Positions 23,100-34,559 of a stretch of DNA of 64,000 bases are shown in pieces. The first letter of the stretch is position 1, and each line of letters begins with the position of its first letter. The position numbers and the translations under genes were made by a program. The notes under the pieces are model-generated. The model was not told where the DNA came from and made no database searches. It saw nothing but the letters and a program-made list of their open reading frames with translations. The DNA comes from Diphasiastrum complanatum (taxonomy: Eukaryota > Streptophyta > Lycopodiopsida > Lycopodiales > Lycopodiaceae), in assembly GCA_029204225.1 (NCBI GenBank), contig CM055104.1, forward strand, positions 47,812,451 to 47,876,450, in the 5' to 3' direction.

Positions 23100-24166
23100 A
23101 TGATGTATGACACAAATGCACAGAAGCTTGTAGTTTCTAGAGATGCTACGTTTGACGAGATGGGCCAAGGCGAACAATCTGAAGTAATCACTGAACTTTT
23201 TGATGAGGGAACGAAAGTACAGGTCAAGAAGGAAGTGGATTTTGATATAGAAAATCCATTGGACAAAGGCAAGCCTGATGCTGAGATTCCCAAGAGAGTA
23301 CCTAAATGGTACTTATCAGTCACAGATGGTGCAAAGAAGGGAGATACTCCCGAATCTAGTGAGCAGGGAGAGCTTAGAAGATCAAGTAGAAATCGAAAAC
23401 CTCCTGCAAGATTAGAGATGAATCTAGCCCTAATGGGATCCGGCCATATCGAAGAACAAAACGTGGGACTTGGTTGAGCTACCTGATGGTAAGACGCCCA
23501 CCACATGTAAGTGGATCTACAAGACGAAGTATGGAACGGATGGACAACTCAACAAGTACAAGACACGATTAGTTGCAAGAGGTTTTGGGCAATAGGAAGG
23601 TATAGACTTTGAGGAGAACTTTGCACATGTAGCCAAAATGGTAACTATTCGTTCTATCATTTCAATTTCTGCTTTCTATGGTTGAAAAATCCAGCAAATG
23701 GATGTCAAATCTGCTTTTCTTAATGGAGTATTGGATGAAGAGGTATATTCAGAGCAACCTCAAGGGTTTGTTGAGCCAGGAAGAGATCATTTGGTTTGTA
23801 AACTCAACAAAGCCATATATGGATTGAAGCGAGCACCACGAGCATGGTACTCTTGCATTGATGAGCACTCGAAGGGGAATGGTAAAGAGTGATGCTTATC
23901 CTAATCTTTATATTCTAAGGCAAGATTCAGATATAGTGTTCATTGTGTTGTACGTGGATGATTTGATTATTACAGGAAGTAATGAGAGACTAATTAATCA
24001 AATCAAATCAAATCTTTTTAATGCTTTTGACATGAGTGATCTAGGATTGATGCACTACTGTCTTGGCATTGAAGTATGGCAGAAAAAAGACATGGTCTTT
24101 CTTACACAAAGCAAATATGCACGAGATTTGCTTTATAAGTTCAATATCAGGATTGTAAGCCCTTGA
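23100..24166 (+). pseudogene. Element A reverse transcriptase
   Basis: An acidic connector (23100-23477) is followed by the N-terminal RT part (KWIYKTKYGTDGQL), the [17 protein letters not shown] motif, [12 protein letters not shown], and the catalytic box VLYVDDLIITGSN at about 23950. Frameshifts occur near 23480, 23870 and 24160. Stops at about 23595 and 23684 replace a Gln and a Trp conserved in element B (CAG to TAG, TGG to TGA). Confidence 0.92.
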
Positions 24167-24870
24167 GTACACCTATGGATGTCAACATGAAGCTTACTGC
24201 ATATGATGAATCCGAGAAAGTGGATGCTTATTTGTATAGACAGCTGGTGGGTAGTTTGATTTATTTGACACACACACGACCTGATATTTCTTATGTTGTT
24301 GGTGTTGTTAGTCAATTCATGCAAGATCCTAGTCAAGCACACTGGAAGTCTGCTAAACGTATTCTCAGATACATTCGAGGGACATTGAATTTTGGTTTGA
24401 AGTATGATCAGCCTGAAGCGCCAATGTTGGTAGGTTATACAGATGCCGATTGGGCAGGTAATATTGATGACATAAGATCTACCAGTGGGCAATTTTATGG
24501 AGCAGCAAAAGGCAACCTACAATAGCTTTATCATCAACGGAAGCTGAATATCGAACACTCAGCAATGCTACACAAGAAGCGGTATGGTTACGAACATTGC
24601 TTGTGGAATTAGGTCAGCCACAGGTGGATGCTACTACTATATCTTGCGACAATCAAAGCTACATTCACCTTGCCAAAAATCCAGTTCTACATGCTCGAAC
24701 CAAGCACATCAAAATACACTATCATTTTATTCGAGAGAAAATTCTTGATGGAGCCATTGATCTTGTTTTTTTGTAAATCTGAAGATCAAATGACAAATAT
24801 TTGTACTAAGTCATTAGGTGGATATAAGTTTGAGAGTTTTGTACTCTATTAGGAATAGAAGAATGTAATT
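24163..24870 (+). pseudogene. Element A RNase H
   Basis: It reads STPMDVNMKL, LVGSLIYLTHTRPDISYVVG, then VGYTDADWAGNIDDIRSTSG. After a frameshift near 24520 it continues with the STEAEYRTLSNATQEAVW segment and the ARTKHIKIHYHFIREK segment, the normal copia RNase H end. The coding part stops shortly before the polypurine tract. Confidence 0.92.
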
Positions 24871-24878
24871 TTATCATT

Positions 24879-24887
24879 GAGAAAGAG
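24879..24887 (+). promoter_or_regulatory. Polypurine tract of element A
   Basis: The purine run gagaaagag lies directly before the 3' LTR start TGTTAGAAATC at 24888. Confidence 0.85.
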
Positions 24888-25152
24888 TGTTAGAAATCAA
24901 TGATAAACTTCATTGTTATTGCTTATGATGTACATTACTGTTGACAGTTGTTACTAGCTGTAATTAGCTATAGGCTAGTCTATTATTCTATTCGTAGGTT
25001 TTCTCTCTCTATCAGGGTTCAAGGTTTATATGTACATTTTATATTCAGTATGAAGGTAGTGTGATGGAGTGATATTGCGTGTTCTTCTTCCGTCTTCCTA
25101 CTTGGTGATTGTTTATGGTGAATGCTTGATGTTGCATTTCTGATTGTTGACA
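24888..25152 (+). repeat. 3' LTR of element A
   Basis: It starts TGTTAGAAATC and ends GATTGTTGACA, then ACCTT of the target duplication. It aligns over its whole length to 19757-20021, and most differences are C/T or G/A. Confidence 0.96.
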
Positions 25153-25483
25153 ACCTTGCATGCATTGCAAAAAGAAAGGGCATTCTGCATACGATTGCAG
25201 GTTCAACCCAAAAAGAAAGAACAAAGCTGAAAAAGCTAATGTTGCAGAGCCATCCAAGGATGCAGATAGAGGTGACGAAGCCTTCACGATACTTGATGAA
25301 GCTTCAACCAGCTACACTGACACAACTACGATGTAGTCATTGATTCAGGAGCAACGTCACACATCACCTGCAACAAGAAGATCTTGATCGACTTCAGAGA
25401 GCTTGAAAACAACAGAGTAGTGATTCTAGGTGTGATGGGAGTAGACACGATGTCAAAGGCATCAGCACTCTATAACTGCGAAC
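25153..25483 (+). pseudogene. Outer element O: second zinc knuckle and protease
   Basis: The frame left at 19756 resumes with CMHCKKKGHSAYDCRFNPKR, a second complete CCHC knuckle. A Lys/Glu/Asp-rich linker follows. After a one-base shift near 25330, DVVIDSGATSHITCNKK gives the protease active site Asp-Ser-Gly. The coding sequence ends near 25483, where an LTR-like block begins. Two knuckles in tandem, ten residues apart, also occur in element D. Confidence 0.9.
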
Positions 25484-26010
25484 TGTTGGAGAGAGAGGGG
25501 GAGAATAAATGACGAACACGAACGAGAAACAAACTTGAACAAGAAGCGAACAAGAAACGAACTCGAACAGAAAATGTTCATGCGCAGCGGAATGAACTAT
25601 ACGACTCTCTCTGTAAGCATGACTATGCCTATCAGAATGACAGAACTTTAGTGATAGAAATCACGGTCATTCTAGGTCACGTAGCCAAACATTAATGGAT
25701 GCAGCGCCAAAAGAATAATTTGTTGCGAATAGCAAGACAAATTATATGTCGCGATTGATTCGCGAAGAGCTAGACTGTGCTCGACTGATAATTAGTCGCG
25801 AATGATTCACAAAAGACAAGACTAAATGTTAATCGTCTATTACCAATAAGAACAACTAGAAAGATTAGACAAAATGAAAGATAAGCATAGCAATATTAAC
25901 ATAGATCTGAACGCAGAACAATGAACTATATCAGATTAAGTATATCATGTATACATGTCAATAATGTGGTAGAGCACAATACAGTAGCGGACGAAACCGC
26001 ATGGCCTACA
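25484..26010 (+). repeat. LTR-like block (probable solo or truncated LTR)
   Basis: It begins TGTTGGAGAGAG and ends GGCCTACA, giving TG...CA ends, and has no coding content. It contains repeated GAACGAGAA/GAACAAGAA words at its start and several TCGCGA-centred words around 25750-25810. The last 60 bp or so recur inverted at about 26962-27020. I see no matching target duplication, so the ends are tentative. Confidence 0.5.
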
Positions 26011-26360
26011 AAGCTTATTCTCAGTTTTGGGCCTTGAAATCTTGAGACCTGTGACTATGTCTTTTCTGCTCATGTCATACAAGCTCCGCATGTTCAGATG
26101 ATACATTCTCCTATGCCAGAGCTGATCTTCATTTTCTGATGCATTTAATATGCTATCAAAGTTGTTGATCATTTTGGCCTGGTAGAGGTTTCCTTCTCAG
26201 CATCCGACCGTCAGCAACTTGTTTGTCGTCTTCTCGATCATGTGGCATGTGTTGTCGTCGAACAAAACTCGAATGCCAAGATCTGCCATCTTGGAGATAT
26301 ATAGCAGATCTTTTCTGAGTGAGGGCACATAGAGTGCTTCTGGCAGCTTTGCTTGGCCTG
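26011..26360 (-). pseudogene. Inverted copia pre-integrase fragment
   Basis: On the minus strand this reads LYVPSLRKDLLYISKMADLG, then GNLYQAK and QLWHRRMYHLNMRSLYDMS, ending at KTENKLC. This is the protease-to-integrase connector with the pre-integrase zinc motif. It is exactly the part missing between the protease (25153-25483) and integrase (28372 onward) of element O, which lie on the plus strand. It may therefore be an inverted piece of O. Stops and a frameshift near 26200 break it. Confidence 0.8.
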
Positions 26361-26370
26361 ACAGTGTTCA

Positions 26371-26938
26371 TGTTGGAATTATTCCCTCTAGCTCTCCTAA
26401 ATCCCATTTTAATCTGCCTCCATTCATGCTGCATATTTACTAACGTTGTCACACAGTCTGCATGTTGCATGCAAATTCACACAGACAAAGAAAAGATGAA
26501 AGAATCGTGACACTGTGTTTTTACACAGTTTAAGGTGATAGGCGAAAAGGGGACACTATCTTATTGAATGCCAAAAGTGCCCTAAAAGCTAAGGCACCTT
26601 GTAAATCTTATTTTAAGGCCATTCGTAAGACTGACGCACTTTTCGCATCATCACCAACGTTCACTTCAGCACTGGCTGACGTCTCACCCTTTTCACGCTC
26701 ACCCCATGCAGTTGTGCTAACAGAATGGACAACGATTGCAGCCACCCATGATCTCCTACAAACAGCACATCCACTATGTACTTTCACATCTACACACCTG
26801 TAATATTATCTAATATATATATATACTGGACACCATTTGTGTAAAAATGATAATGAAGAGAGCAGAAGAAGATGACATAAACGAAGTAGTTGCCCTGAGC
26901 GTTGATTCTTCATTTTGTTAGAATTAAGGTTTAATTTC
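26371..26938 (+). repeat. 5' LTR of element G, with about 300 bp absent from its partner
   Basis: It begins TGTTGGAATTATTCC. Its first 45 bp and its last 230 bp or so match the LTR at 28103. Between them, about 26415-26710 has no counterpart; the junction in the shorter copy lies at CATGCTG|TGCTAAC. A TA-rich TATATATATATACTGG stretch is shared and may hold the promoter. Confidence 0.8.
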
Positions 26939-27059
26939 TTTTTACAGATTGAAATAAGCTTTGTAGGGCACGCGGTTTCATCCGCTACTGTATTGTCCTC
27001 TACCGCATTATTGACATGTACTTGATGTACAAACAGCCTAGCTGAATGGAGTCATATAA

Positions 27060-28095
27060 GAAGATATCTACATGATCCAGCCCGAAGGATACGTTTTGGA
27101 AGGCATGAAAAATCATGTCTGTAAACTCCACAAAGCACTATATGGCTTGAAACAGTCTGTCAGAGCTTGGTTTCAGAGGATCAACACATTCTTCGTTGAA
27201 CAAGGATTCAAACCACTGCTGATTGCAACATTTATTCAAGGTCAGTGCAGCAATCCTTCATTATCATCACCTTGTACGTTGATGATACATTGCTCTTCAG
27301 CCTCAATATCAAAATGGTCAAGGATGCAAAACAGATGTTGTTCTCAGACTGATCTGGACGAAGCTCACTTTTGTCTTGGAATTCAAATCCACAGAGACAG
27401 AGCAAATCGACCGATTTACATCACTCGGATCTCTCACGTACGCAATGGTCTGTACAAGACCAGATATCTCTTTTGTTGTAAGCTCACTCAGCCAATATAT
27501 GGCTAATCCTAGCATTACCCATTGGAAGGCTCTTATTCGAGTCATGAGATATATTCGAGCTACCATGGACCAGTGCATCTGCTATGGAGATGTCAGCAAC
27601 GACAATCTTCATCAGCTCAGTGGCTATTCTGATGCAAGCTGGGGAGGAGATGCAGACAGTCGTAAGTCCACATCTGGATTTACATTCTTCTTCAACGGCG
27701 GTCTATTTCATGGAATAGTCATAAGCAAACCTCTATCGCACTTTCTTCTACTGAAGCAGAATATATTGCTGCTTCTCAATCTATTAAGAAAGCGTTTTGG
27801 TTGAGAAATTTGTTGTCAGACATCAATCTGTATCAGAACAGCCCTACAATTTTATGTTGTGATAATCAAAGTGCTATTGCCTTATTGGCCAATCCTAGAT
27901 TTCATTCTAGGAGTAAGCACATTGAGATCAGATATCATCAGGGACAAGGTTCTCGATAGAGAGGTAAGCTTAACGTATTGTAGAACACAGGACATGGTTG
28001 CAGACATCTTCACGAAAGCACTCAGTGTTAATGCACACAATAGATTTTGTGCATTGCTCAGTCTGAAGATCAAGGCATTCATGGATCCAGATTAA
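27060..28095 (+). pseudogene. Element G RT end and RNase H
   Basis: It starts abruptly at MIQPEGYVLEG, then LYGLKQSVRAWFQRI. In another frame comes the catalytic box TLYVDDTLLFS. Further segments are VCTRPDISFVVSSLSQYM, YSDASWGGDADSRKSTSGF, the SSTEAEYIAASQS region in a shifted frame, and DMVADIFTKALSVNAHNRF at the end. At least four frameshifts occur. The copy lacks everything upstream of the RT middle. Confidence 0.9.
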
Positions 28096-28102
28096 GGAGG
28101 GG
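28094..28102 (+). promoter_or_regulatory. Polypurine tract of element G
   Basis: The run aaggagggg sits directly before TGTTGGAT, the start of the 3' LTR at 28103. Confidence 0.85.
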
Positions 28103-28371
28103 TGTTGGATTTATTCCCTCTAGCTCTCCTAAATCCCAATTTAATCTGCCTCCATTCATGCTGTGCTAACAGATAGGACAACGATTGCAACCACCCACGA
28201 TCTCCTACAGACAGCACATCCACTCTGTACTTTCACATATGCACACTTGTAATAATATATATATACTGGACACCATTCGTGTAAAATGATGATGAAGAGA
28301 GCAGAAGAAGACGACATAAACAAAGTAGATGCCCTGAGCATTGATTCTTCATTTTGTCAGAGTTAAGGTCG
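28103..28371 (+). repeat. 3' LTR of element G (short form)
   Basis: It starts TGTTGGATTTATTCC and aligns with both ends of the repeat at 26371. The right end is uncertain (near 28365-28371), because coding sequence of element O resumes at once. Confidence 0.8.
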
Positions 28372-29510
28372 AAGCCTGTCAGAAAGGCAAACAACATCGC
28401 AATCCATTCACGCATGAGGGAAGAAGAGCCAAAGAAGTTCTTGAGCTCGTCCACTCTGATGTCTGTGGATCGATGAAGATGGATTCGCTCTCAGGTTCAA
28501 GGTATTTTCTGACGTTCATAGATGATTACGCCGGATGACCATGATCTACTACTTAAAGAAAAAATCCGAAGTGTTTGATTCCTTCAAGAAGTTCATGGCA
28601 TTTGCAGAGCGACACACCTCAAAAAAGATAGAGATTTTTAGATATGACAATGGAAGTAAATACAAAAGCAAAAAATTCTCAAAATTCTGCGAAGAACAGG
28701 GGATCGAACACCAGTTCACTCCCGCATACACACCAGAATACAACGGTGTTACAGAAAGAAGAAATAGAATGCTAGTCAAAGGAGCCAGATGCATGATGGC
28801 ACAGGCTCAATTGCCAAGTCAATTCTGGACTGAGGCAATAGCTGCAACTGTACACCTGTAGAACAGATCAACAATGACATCGCTGGATAACAAGACGTCG
28901 TACGAAATGTGGACAGGTAGTAGGCCTGATCTATCATACGTACGTGTGTTCGGATGTGCAGCATATAAGCACATTCCAAAAGAGAAAAGAATCAAGCTCG
29001 ATGACAAATCAGAACAAACAATCATGGTCGGCTACTTGAACGGAACACAAGTGTACAGGCTCTACGATCCATCCACGAAAAAGATTGTTTCGAGTAGAGA
29101 TGTGAAGTTCGATGAGTCCACATTCCCTGGACTGAAAGACGGAAGAGACCATGAGATCTTCACACTGCTGTCTATTCAAGAGGGAGATCGAGGACAAACA
29201 TCAAATCAGAATGCAGAGCCACAGACTCCAGAGCAGCAAGAAGCAGAGGATCAACCCCACGAACAAGAAATGTTCGAGCAGCGACGAAACGAACCTAGAA
29301 GGTCAACGAGACAAAGAAGACCTCTAGACCGTTACTCTGACAATCTTCAGTGGAGCAAAGACACACAGTTCGAGTACTGCAACTTCACTGAAGAGCCAAC
29401 AACATATCAAGAAGCTGTCCAGAGTCCAGAGGGAGAATTTTGAAAGCAGGCAATGTCAGAGGAGATTGAGTCGATGAGGCGAAACGAGACATGGACATTA
29501 GAGCCACTTC
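28372..29510 (+). pseudogene. Element O integrase and start of RT
   Basis: It opens in the pre-integrase zinc motif (EACQKGKQHRNPF). LELVHSDVCGSM follows with the first catalytic Asp, then FRYDNGSKYKS with the second and YNGVTERRNRM with Glu, so all three acidic residues remain. Then come VFGCAAYKHIPKEKRIKLDD, the VSSRDVKFDES segment, a Gln/Glu/Pro-rich connector, and the first RT residues (EEIESMRRNETWTLEPL). A frameshift near 28538, a stop near 28860 and another near 29443 break it. The sequence stops at about 29510 at a junction with non-coding DNA. Confidence 0.92.
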
Positions 29511-29584
29511 TTGTATTTCATTGTATTAGACAACACAATTAACTAAGCAAAGTTGTTCTAGAAAAGACTCTTGCTTGCCTCTGC

Positions 29585-30035
29585 TTTCTAATCTAACATT
29601 GATTAGATGAAAGTGAAAATTGTCATAGATCTTCTAGGTCGATGAAGGCTATATTAAAAATTGCCATAGATCTTCAAAGTCAACGAAGGCTATGGGGTAA
29701 GGTAAGTATTAAGCTTGGTAATCTACACCATAGTCATTATGAAAATAATAATAAGATGAGCATGCAGATGATTGATTCTCTACTTTTGCATGCAGTAGAA
29801 TCAATTTGTTGATATGTAAATTAAGTATTATGAGAGCATGATAAGATAAATAGGATTTAATGTACTTTCTAAGTGATTCATGTCTACTTTATATATTGTT
29901 GTATACTTTGAATCTTAAAATATCTATGTTTTTTATAAGCTTGTATTTGTTGCTCACCTCAGCTTTCCAATCTAACACCGATTAGATGAAAGTAAAAACT
30001 ATCATAGATCTTCGAGGTCAATGAAGGCTATAGGA
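29585..30035. repeat. Dispersed short repeat, three copies
   Basis: A block with the words CATAGATCTTC and GAAGGCTAT, about 35 bp long, occurs near 29620, 29660 and 30003. The first and third are preceded by a related ATTAGATGAAAGT word and CTAATCTAAC-type sequence, so the longer unit is about 70 bp. Its function is unknown. Confidence 0.75.
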
Positions 30036-30039
30036 TAAG

Positions 30040-33000
30040 TATTTAATTTGTTCTACGATTCTAAAATTTTTACCTACTTTTTGGTAGTGATTGTGATTGT
30101 GTAAGCTCTCTTAACTTAAAATGTTAAAAAAACAAATGAATCATCATGATAACTTAACTTACCGATACTTATTTCTTTAGCAAAAAATTCCATCAATTCT
30201 AAACAAAGATGTGAATAAGAATCAACATATATGTGGCATTTACTACAACAAGGGCTACACAGATTTTCCATCATCAAAATCTTTCCAATGTCATAAGGCG
30301 ATCTAACACTACTGAAGTTTGACTTTTTGCCCTTTAGCGAGTGGATAAAATCACTTTCATACAATGTATTCATCATTTAAATTATTCAATTAAGCATGAT
30401 TTTTATGCCATTCAAAATCTTTCAAAACAAAAACTTGAAGAATTTGAGATGCTTTTTCATATCAACTTTCACTTAGCTTTTCACGATACCTTCAATAAGT
30501 AGATCTTATAGAATTGACAGAAGAAAGCCCGTCATAAATGCTCATTCTATTGTATTTTGTTGTGTCCTTGCCTCAATAGGAGGAACACTATGAGCAAATT
30601 TTATGGGATTGTGATTAATATTATCCCAAATCCAAACATGCATGGATTGAATACTTGTACATAGTTGAAAAAAACACTTTATTATGACTACTACACATTT
30701 CTATTAATATGGGTAAGTTCAATTGGAATAATCAATGTATAAGGTGTAATTCTGGGTCCATGTCATGATTTATTCTTCACCTTTAGATGTGTCAAACCAT
30801 AATAACCAATTGATCCTAGTTCTCAAGATTCGATTGGGAACACTTTCTTAATTAGCATTAATCATGATTGACAAAAGAGGACCTCCTTTATTCAAAATAA
30901 AAATTTATGAACAAAACGAGAAGAATTTTAAAAAGAGTGTTAATTTAAGTCTTAAATTTTATGGTGCACCCATCTCCAATAACAATGAGTTCATAGAAGC
31001 TTTTTTCAAAATGTATAAAAATTAAGCTCATACTAAACTAAAAGAATAATACTTGACAAGATATAAATTGTTCAAACAAAATAAATAGCAATTCAATTAG
31101 ACTTCTTTTTAAGATCTTGATTTTGGACTACATATGTTTTATCTATATATCACCCTGCCTTGGAACAACTTTTCTATTGTACTACATGTAAGTGTTGTCC
31201 ATGATTCTTAAGAGTGACATAAAGTTGCAAGAAACTTGTCCATCATTGCTTACATTTTAGCTATTTATTTATAAAAGTTTTCATCTACATTCTGATTCAT
31301 TTCATCATCAAAACTCTAATTCCCACCCATGTTCCAGGCGCATTTCTAAAACCTCCCGACTCCATCAGCATTTAAATGCGAAAAACTTTACAAAAATCTT
31401 ACTTAATTGTTAGCTTATGGGATTATTGCACAAACCAAGCGGCACGAAATAGTGCAACCATAAGAAGCAAGCAATGGTCTGATCAAAAACACTAAACACG
31501 TGGACTAATCAAAACACTAGAATCACATTTATTCCACTTCTTACATTTGTGCTATAAATTTGGACCTAGTACAACTTCCTTCATAGGTACAATTTGGAAA
31601 GAAGTACTATTTCACAATGCTATTCTTCACAAAAAACTCTTACCATTGACAAATTTTATAACCTGAATTATACTTATGAAGACCCAAGTTATTTCACTCC
31701 AAAAATATAAGAACCTCACAAATTACGACAATAGCATTCAAGTTATTTAAAGCAAAGTTAAATCTTCTACCTACCATATGCAAATCAAATTGATACTAGT
31801 TCAAGATAGAAGGCGAACATGTTGTCATATATAGACTTCGTGATCATAACTCGAGTTATTGCAATTACTCACATTTTCTTCGATGAGACCAGGTCTATTC
31901 GTAGTTATGTATCATATCATTTTGCAATTTCATACCACTAACACCTTTAACTCCATAGATAGTTCGTGTCGTCAATGCCTCTGCATGAACGTACTACCAA
32001 AGAGCCCAAAATACAAGCAAAAGACACCAAAGTCGTCCAACAAAACAATAAAAGAGAAAATAAAGAGAGGGCATGTACTTTCTGTTGATTCCACAATAAC
32101 TTCCATATTTTGGTGTTGTCACTACGAAAATAGAGTAACGTCATATATCAACCGAAAAAAGATTAAGATAATGCAAACAATCACATCTCTGAGGAGAGGA
32201 GGTCCAAAAAATGTGACTAAGAAAAGGTATTCAAAGTTAACATTTTGGTCTCATTTTTTATATTTTAAAAGTAATTTGACTTTTTGTTGTTATATTTACA
32301 ATTGTTATCAGACTCCTAACCTTTCCTTGCTTTAGTTACCAGTAATTGCTCGTCCCATATCTGTTAAAGAACACAATACCTTGCATGAAGTGCAACAAGG
32401 TACGACTCGGTAGAAAAACCTTCCCAGTAGGACTTAACGATATGTCAGGACTCAAAACATCTTCCAGATGCATAGAAACTGGTGCCATAACCATGGAGCT
32501 TTGTGTGATCCAGAAAAGTAGCAAAGCAAACTTGTTCTGATGCAACTACGTGTATAATTTAGTAATCATGATAACTGATATATATCATTGTTTTTTGAAC
32601 TTTCTAGGCTTTTTCTTTTTCTCTAAGACACCTAAATCTTGCAAGATTGTTTGTAGCTTAACAAGGCATAATATGAATGTGTAGGAATAAGCACAGCAAC
32701 AAAATCTGGGATAACCAATGCAGAATGAAATGATTGCCATGATGAGGGAGTAAAAGGCTCATCATAAGGTGAATAAACTAAATAAAAGATTGGTTGCAAG
32801 AGGAAATAGTGATCATAAATAGTGCTGAAAAGTCTGTTTACTCCAAGAACAAGCCCAATACGCCTCCAAAATGAAGATGCTCAGACATTAACCGCATGGA
32901 AACTCTGTCACCAACTTCAAAAAAGTTTTTGAAGCATGGAAGAGGAAATGTGTATGTGATTATTCTAACCAACTTGAAAAACAACACATGGATTTCTAAT

Positions 33001-33350
33001 ACATTAAAAAAAGTACAAATAAAAGGATCAAGCTGATCAATGAAAACAGGATCTCAGGCTTTTTAGGGGCCCAAATATTCCCACAAAATGACTAGTCACC
33101 CCAAATTGATAACCATAACCAAACAGTGTGCACTGGTAAAAATTAATAGAAAGGTATTGATGATTAAGTGGTAGCTGTTCATGTCAACTACAAGCGGAGA
33201 CAAGTTGCTTCCAGAGGATCCTTAAAATGGACAGGATTTGCCAGATGCGAGACGAAGATAGAGGAGCATTGTCTTATACTGTCCGATCTACTATGAGATT
33301 GGAGGGATGTATATCATTGCTTGTTTCAAGATGAGTCAGTTGCAATTCCC
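30040..33350. other. Long AT-rich stretch without recognisable genes
   Basis: Both strands carry only short frames with no family motif. The longest (31859-32335, plus) has a composition rich in Lys, Ser and Tyr and looks like chance. No LTR ends, primer sites or tRNA-like cloverleafs were recognised. It may be old degraded repeat DNA or a large intron or intergenic region. Confidence 0.45.
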
Positions 33351-33937
33351 TTTTTCATGTCATAAGAGGACCAGACATGAGTTGAGTTGCCATGATGCTA
33401 CGAGAGATTTTACTTGAGAAGAGAGGCATGTCGCATCTCGTACATCTTTTCTTTCTCCAGATGATGCCCCCAAACAGGTTCAAGCGCATAGTCACCAGCG
33501 ATGTCAAAGGTTGATAAATGATGCAGTCATCTCCTTCAAACATTGTGATCAGAGATGGCATCGACAACTTGTGAGACCTACAGCTTGACAAGGTGCACAT
33601 AGTGCAACATGCTAGGACACATGCACGTATGTTCCCAACTGGGCACCTAGTACCACAAGCAGTTACTATCGTGACATTCTTTAGCCCACTGCCTCTGGAG
33701 GAATGCTTAGTGACTGAGAATAAAGAATAACCCCTGTAGACACTACCATTGTACTACGCTGTATTGCTACTACTCAAGATGACCCAATAGCCTAGCACCC
33801 TGCTCTAGTTCGTCTAGTCTCTTCAAATAGACGGCTTCAGGAAGTAATGTGTTCATCTTAACAACAACGCACTCCGCTCCCACAGGATGATACACATTTG
33901 ACATGTGCTTGATATTCTTATGTCCTTCAGTACATAA

Positions 33938-33940
<3 letters not shown>

Positions 33941-34033
<93 letters not shown>
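33941..34033. repeat. (TC)n microsatellite
   Basis: An uninterrupted TC run of about 46 units. Confidence 0.97.
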
Positions 34034-34035
<2 letters not shown>

Positions 34036-34559
34036 AAATATAATGCCTACTTTGCCCCTTTCGGCTTGTATACTTGTAACTTGTAAGTTGTGCATAAGAC
34101 ATGAGGGTAAATATTCATGTATATAGTACACCCCACTTATGCTAATTAACCAAGTGATGACAAGTAGGTTGAAGACCCATGTGGGTCTAGAGCTAGAATA
34201 GAAAATTATAGCACTTCCATGTTCCTTGCTATTTGTGGCCCCTCTTGATCTTTTTGGTCTTGAGGGGTTTCCACGCCCTCCTCTAGTTTGGAATTCATAA
34301 TGTTGGAATCTATCTTGAGTTCTCCTAAGCTCTTGCTCTCTCTTGCTTTTGTCTTCTACTCCATAGCTGGTTTTTTAAAGCTTTCATAGTGTGCTTTCTA
34401 TGTTGTTAAGATACTTCAGAGCTAGGCCTTGAATTTTGCCAGAGGCGCCTCCATCAATTTCTCAATTTCTACAATCCTTTTTTCACTCAGTGCACATATG
34501 ATAAGAGTCTTAGGCTTCCTGCCAACCACCGAAAAGAAATGGATTCCCACTAAGAAATA

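Larger units (their letters stand above)
19757..25152 (+). mobile_element. Complete copia element A, nested in element O
   Basis: Two 265-bp terminal repeats (19757-20021 and 24888-25152) bound an internal region with primer site, gag, protease, integrase, reverse transcriptase, RNase H and polypurine tract in copia order. The 5-bp word ACCTT occurs just before 19757 and just after 25152, a matching target-site duplication. Removing the element plus one ACCTT restores a continuous zinc-knuckle frame of element O. The LTRs differ at about 19 positions by my count, mostly transitions, so the insertion is old. All reading frames are broken. Confidence 0.97.
26371..28371 (+). mobile_element. Copia element G, gutted, with two unequal LTRs
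   Basis: Related terminal repeats lie at 26371-26938 and 28103-28371 around an internal part that holds only the end of RT and RNase H. No primer site, gag, protease or integrase is left. The polypurine tract and the start of the 3' LTR are clear. No matching target duplication was found. Confidence 0.82.

Noticed and set aside
25740-25815. CRISPR-like spaced repeats from TCGCGA words
   Set aside because: Repeats are too short and irregular, with no spacer structure, and the genome is eukaryotic.
31859-32335. 158-codon plus-strand frame as a gene
   Set aside because: No family motif and composition biased to Lys, Ser and Tyr as expected from AT-rich DNA; no supporting context.
33355-33600. 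81-codon minus-strand frame as a gene
   Set aside because: No motif, no context; likely chance.
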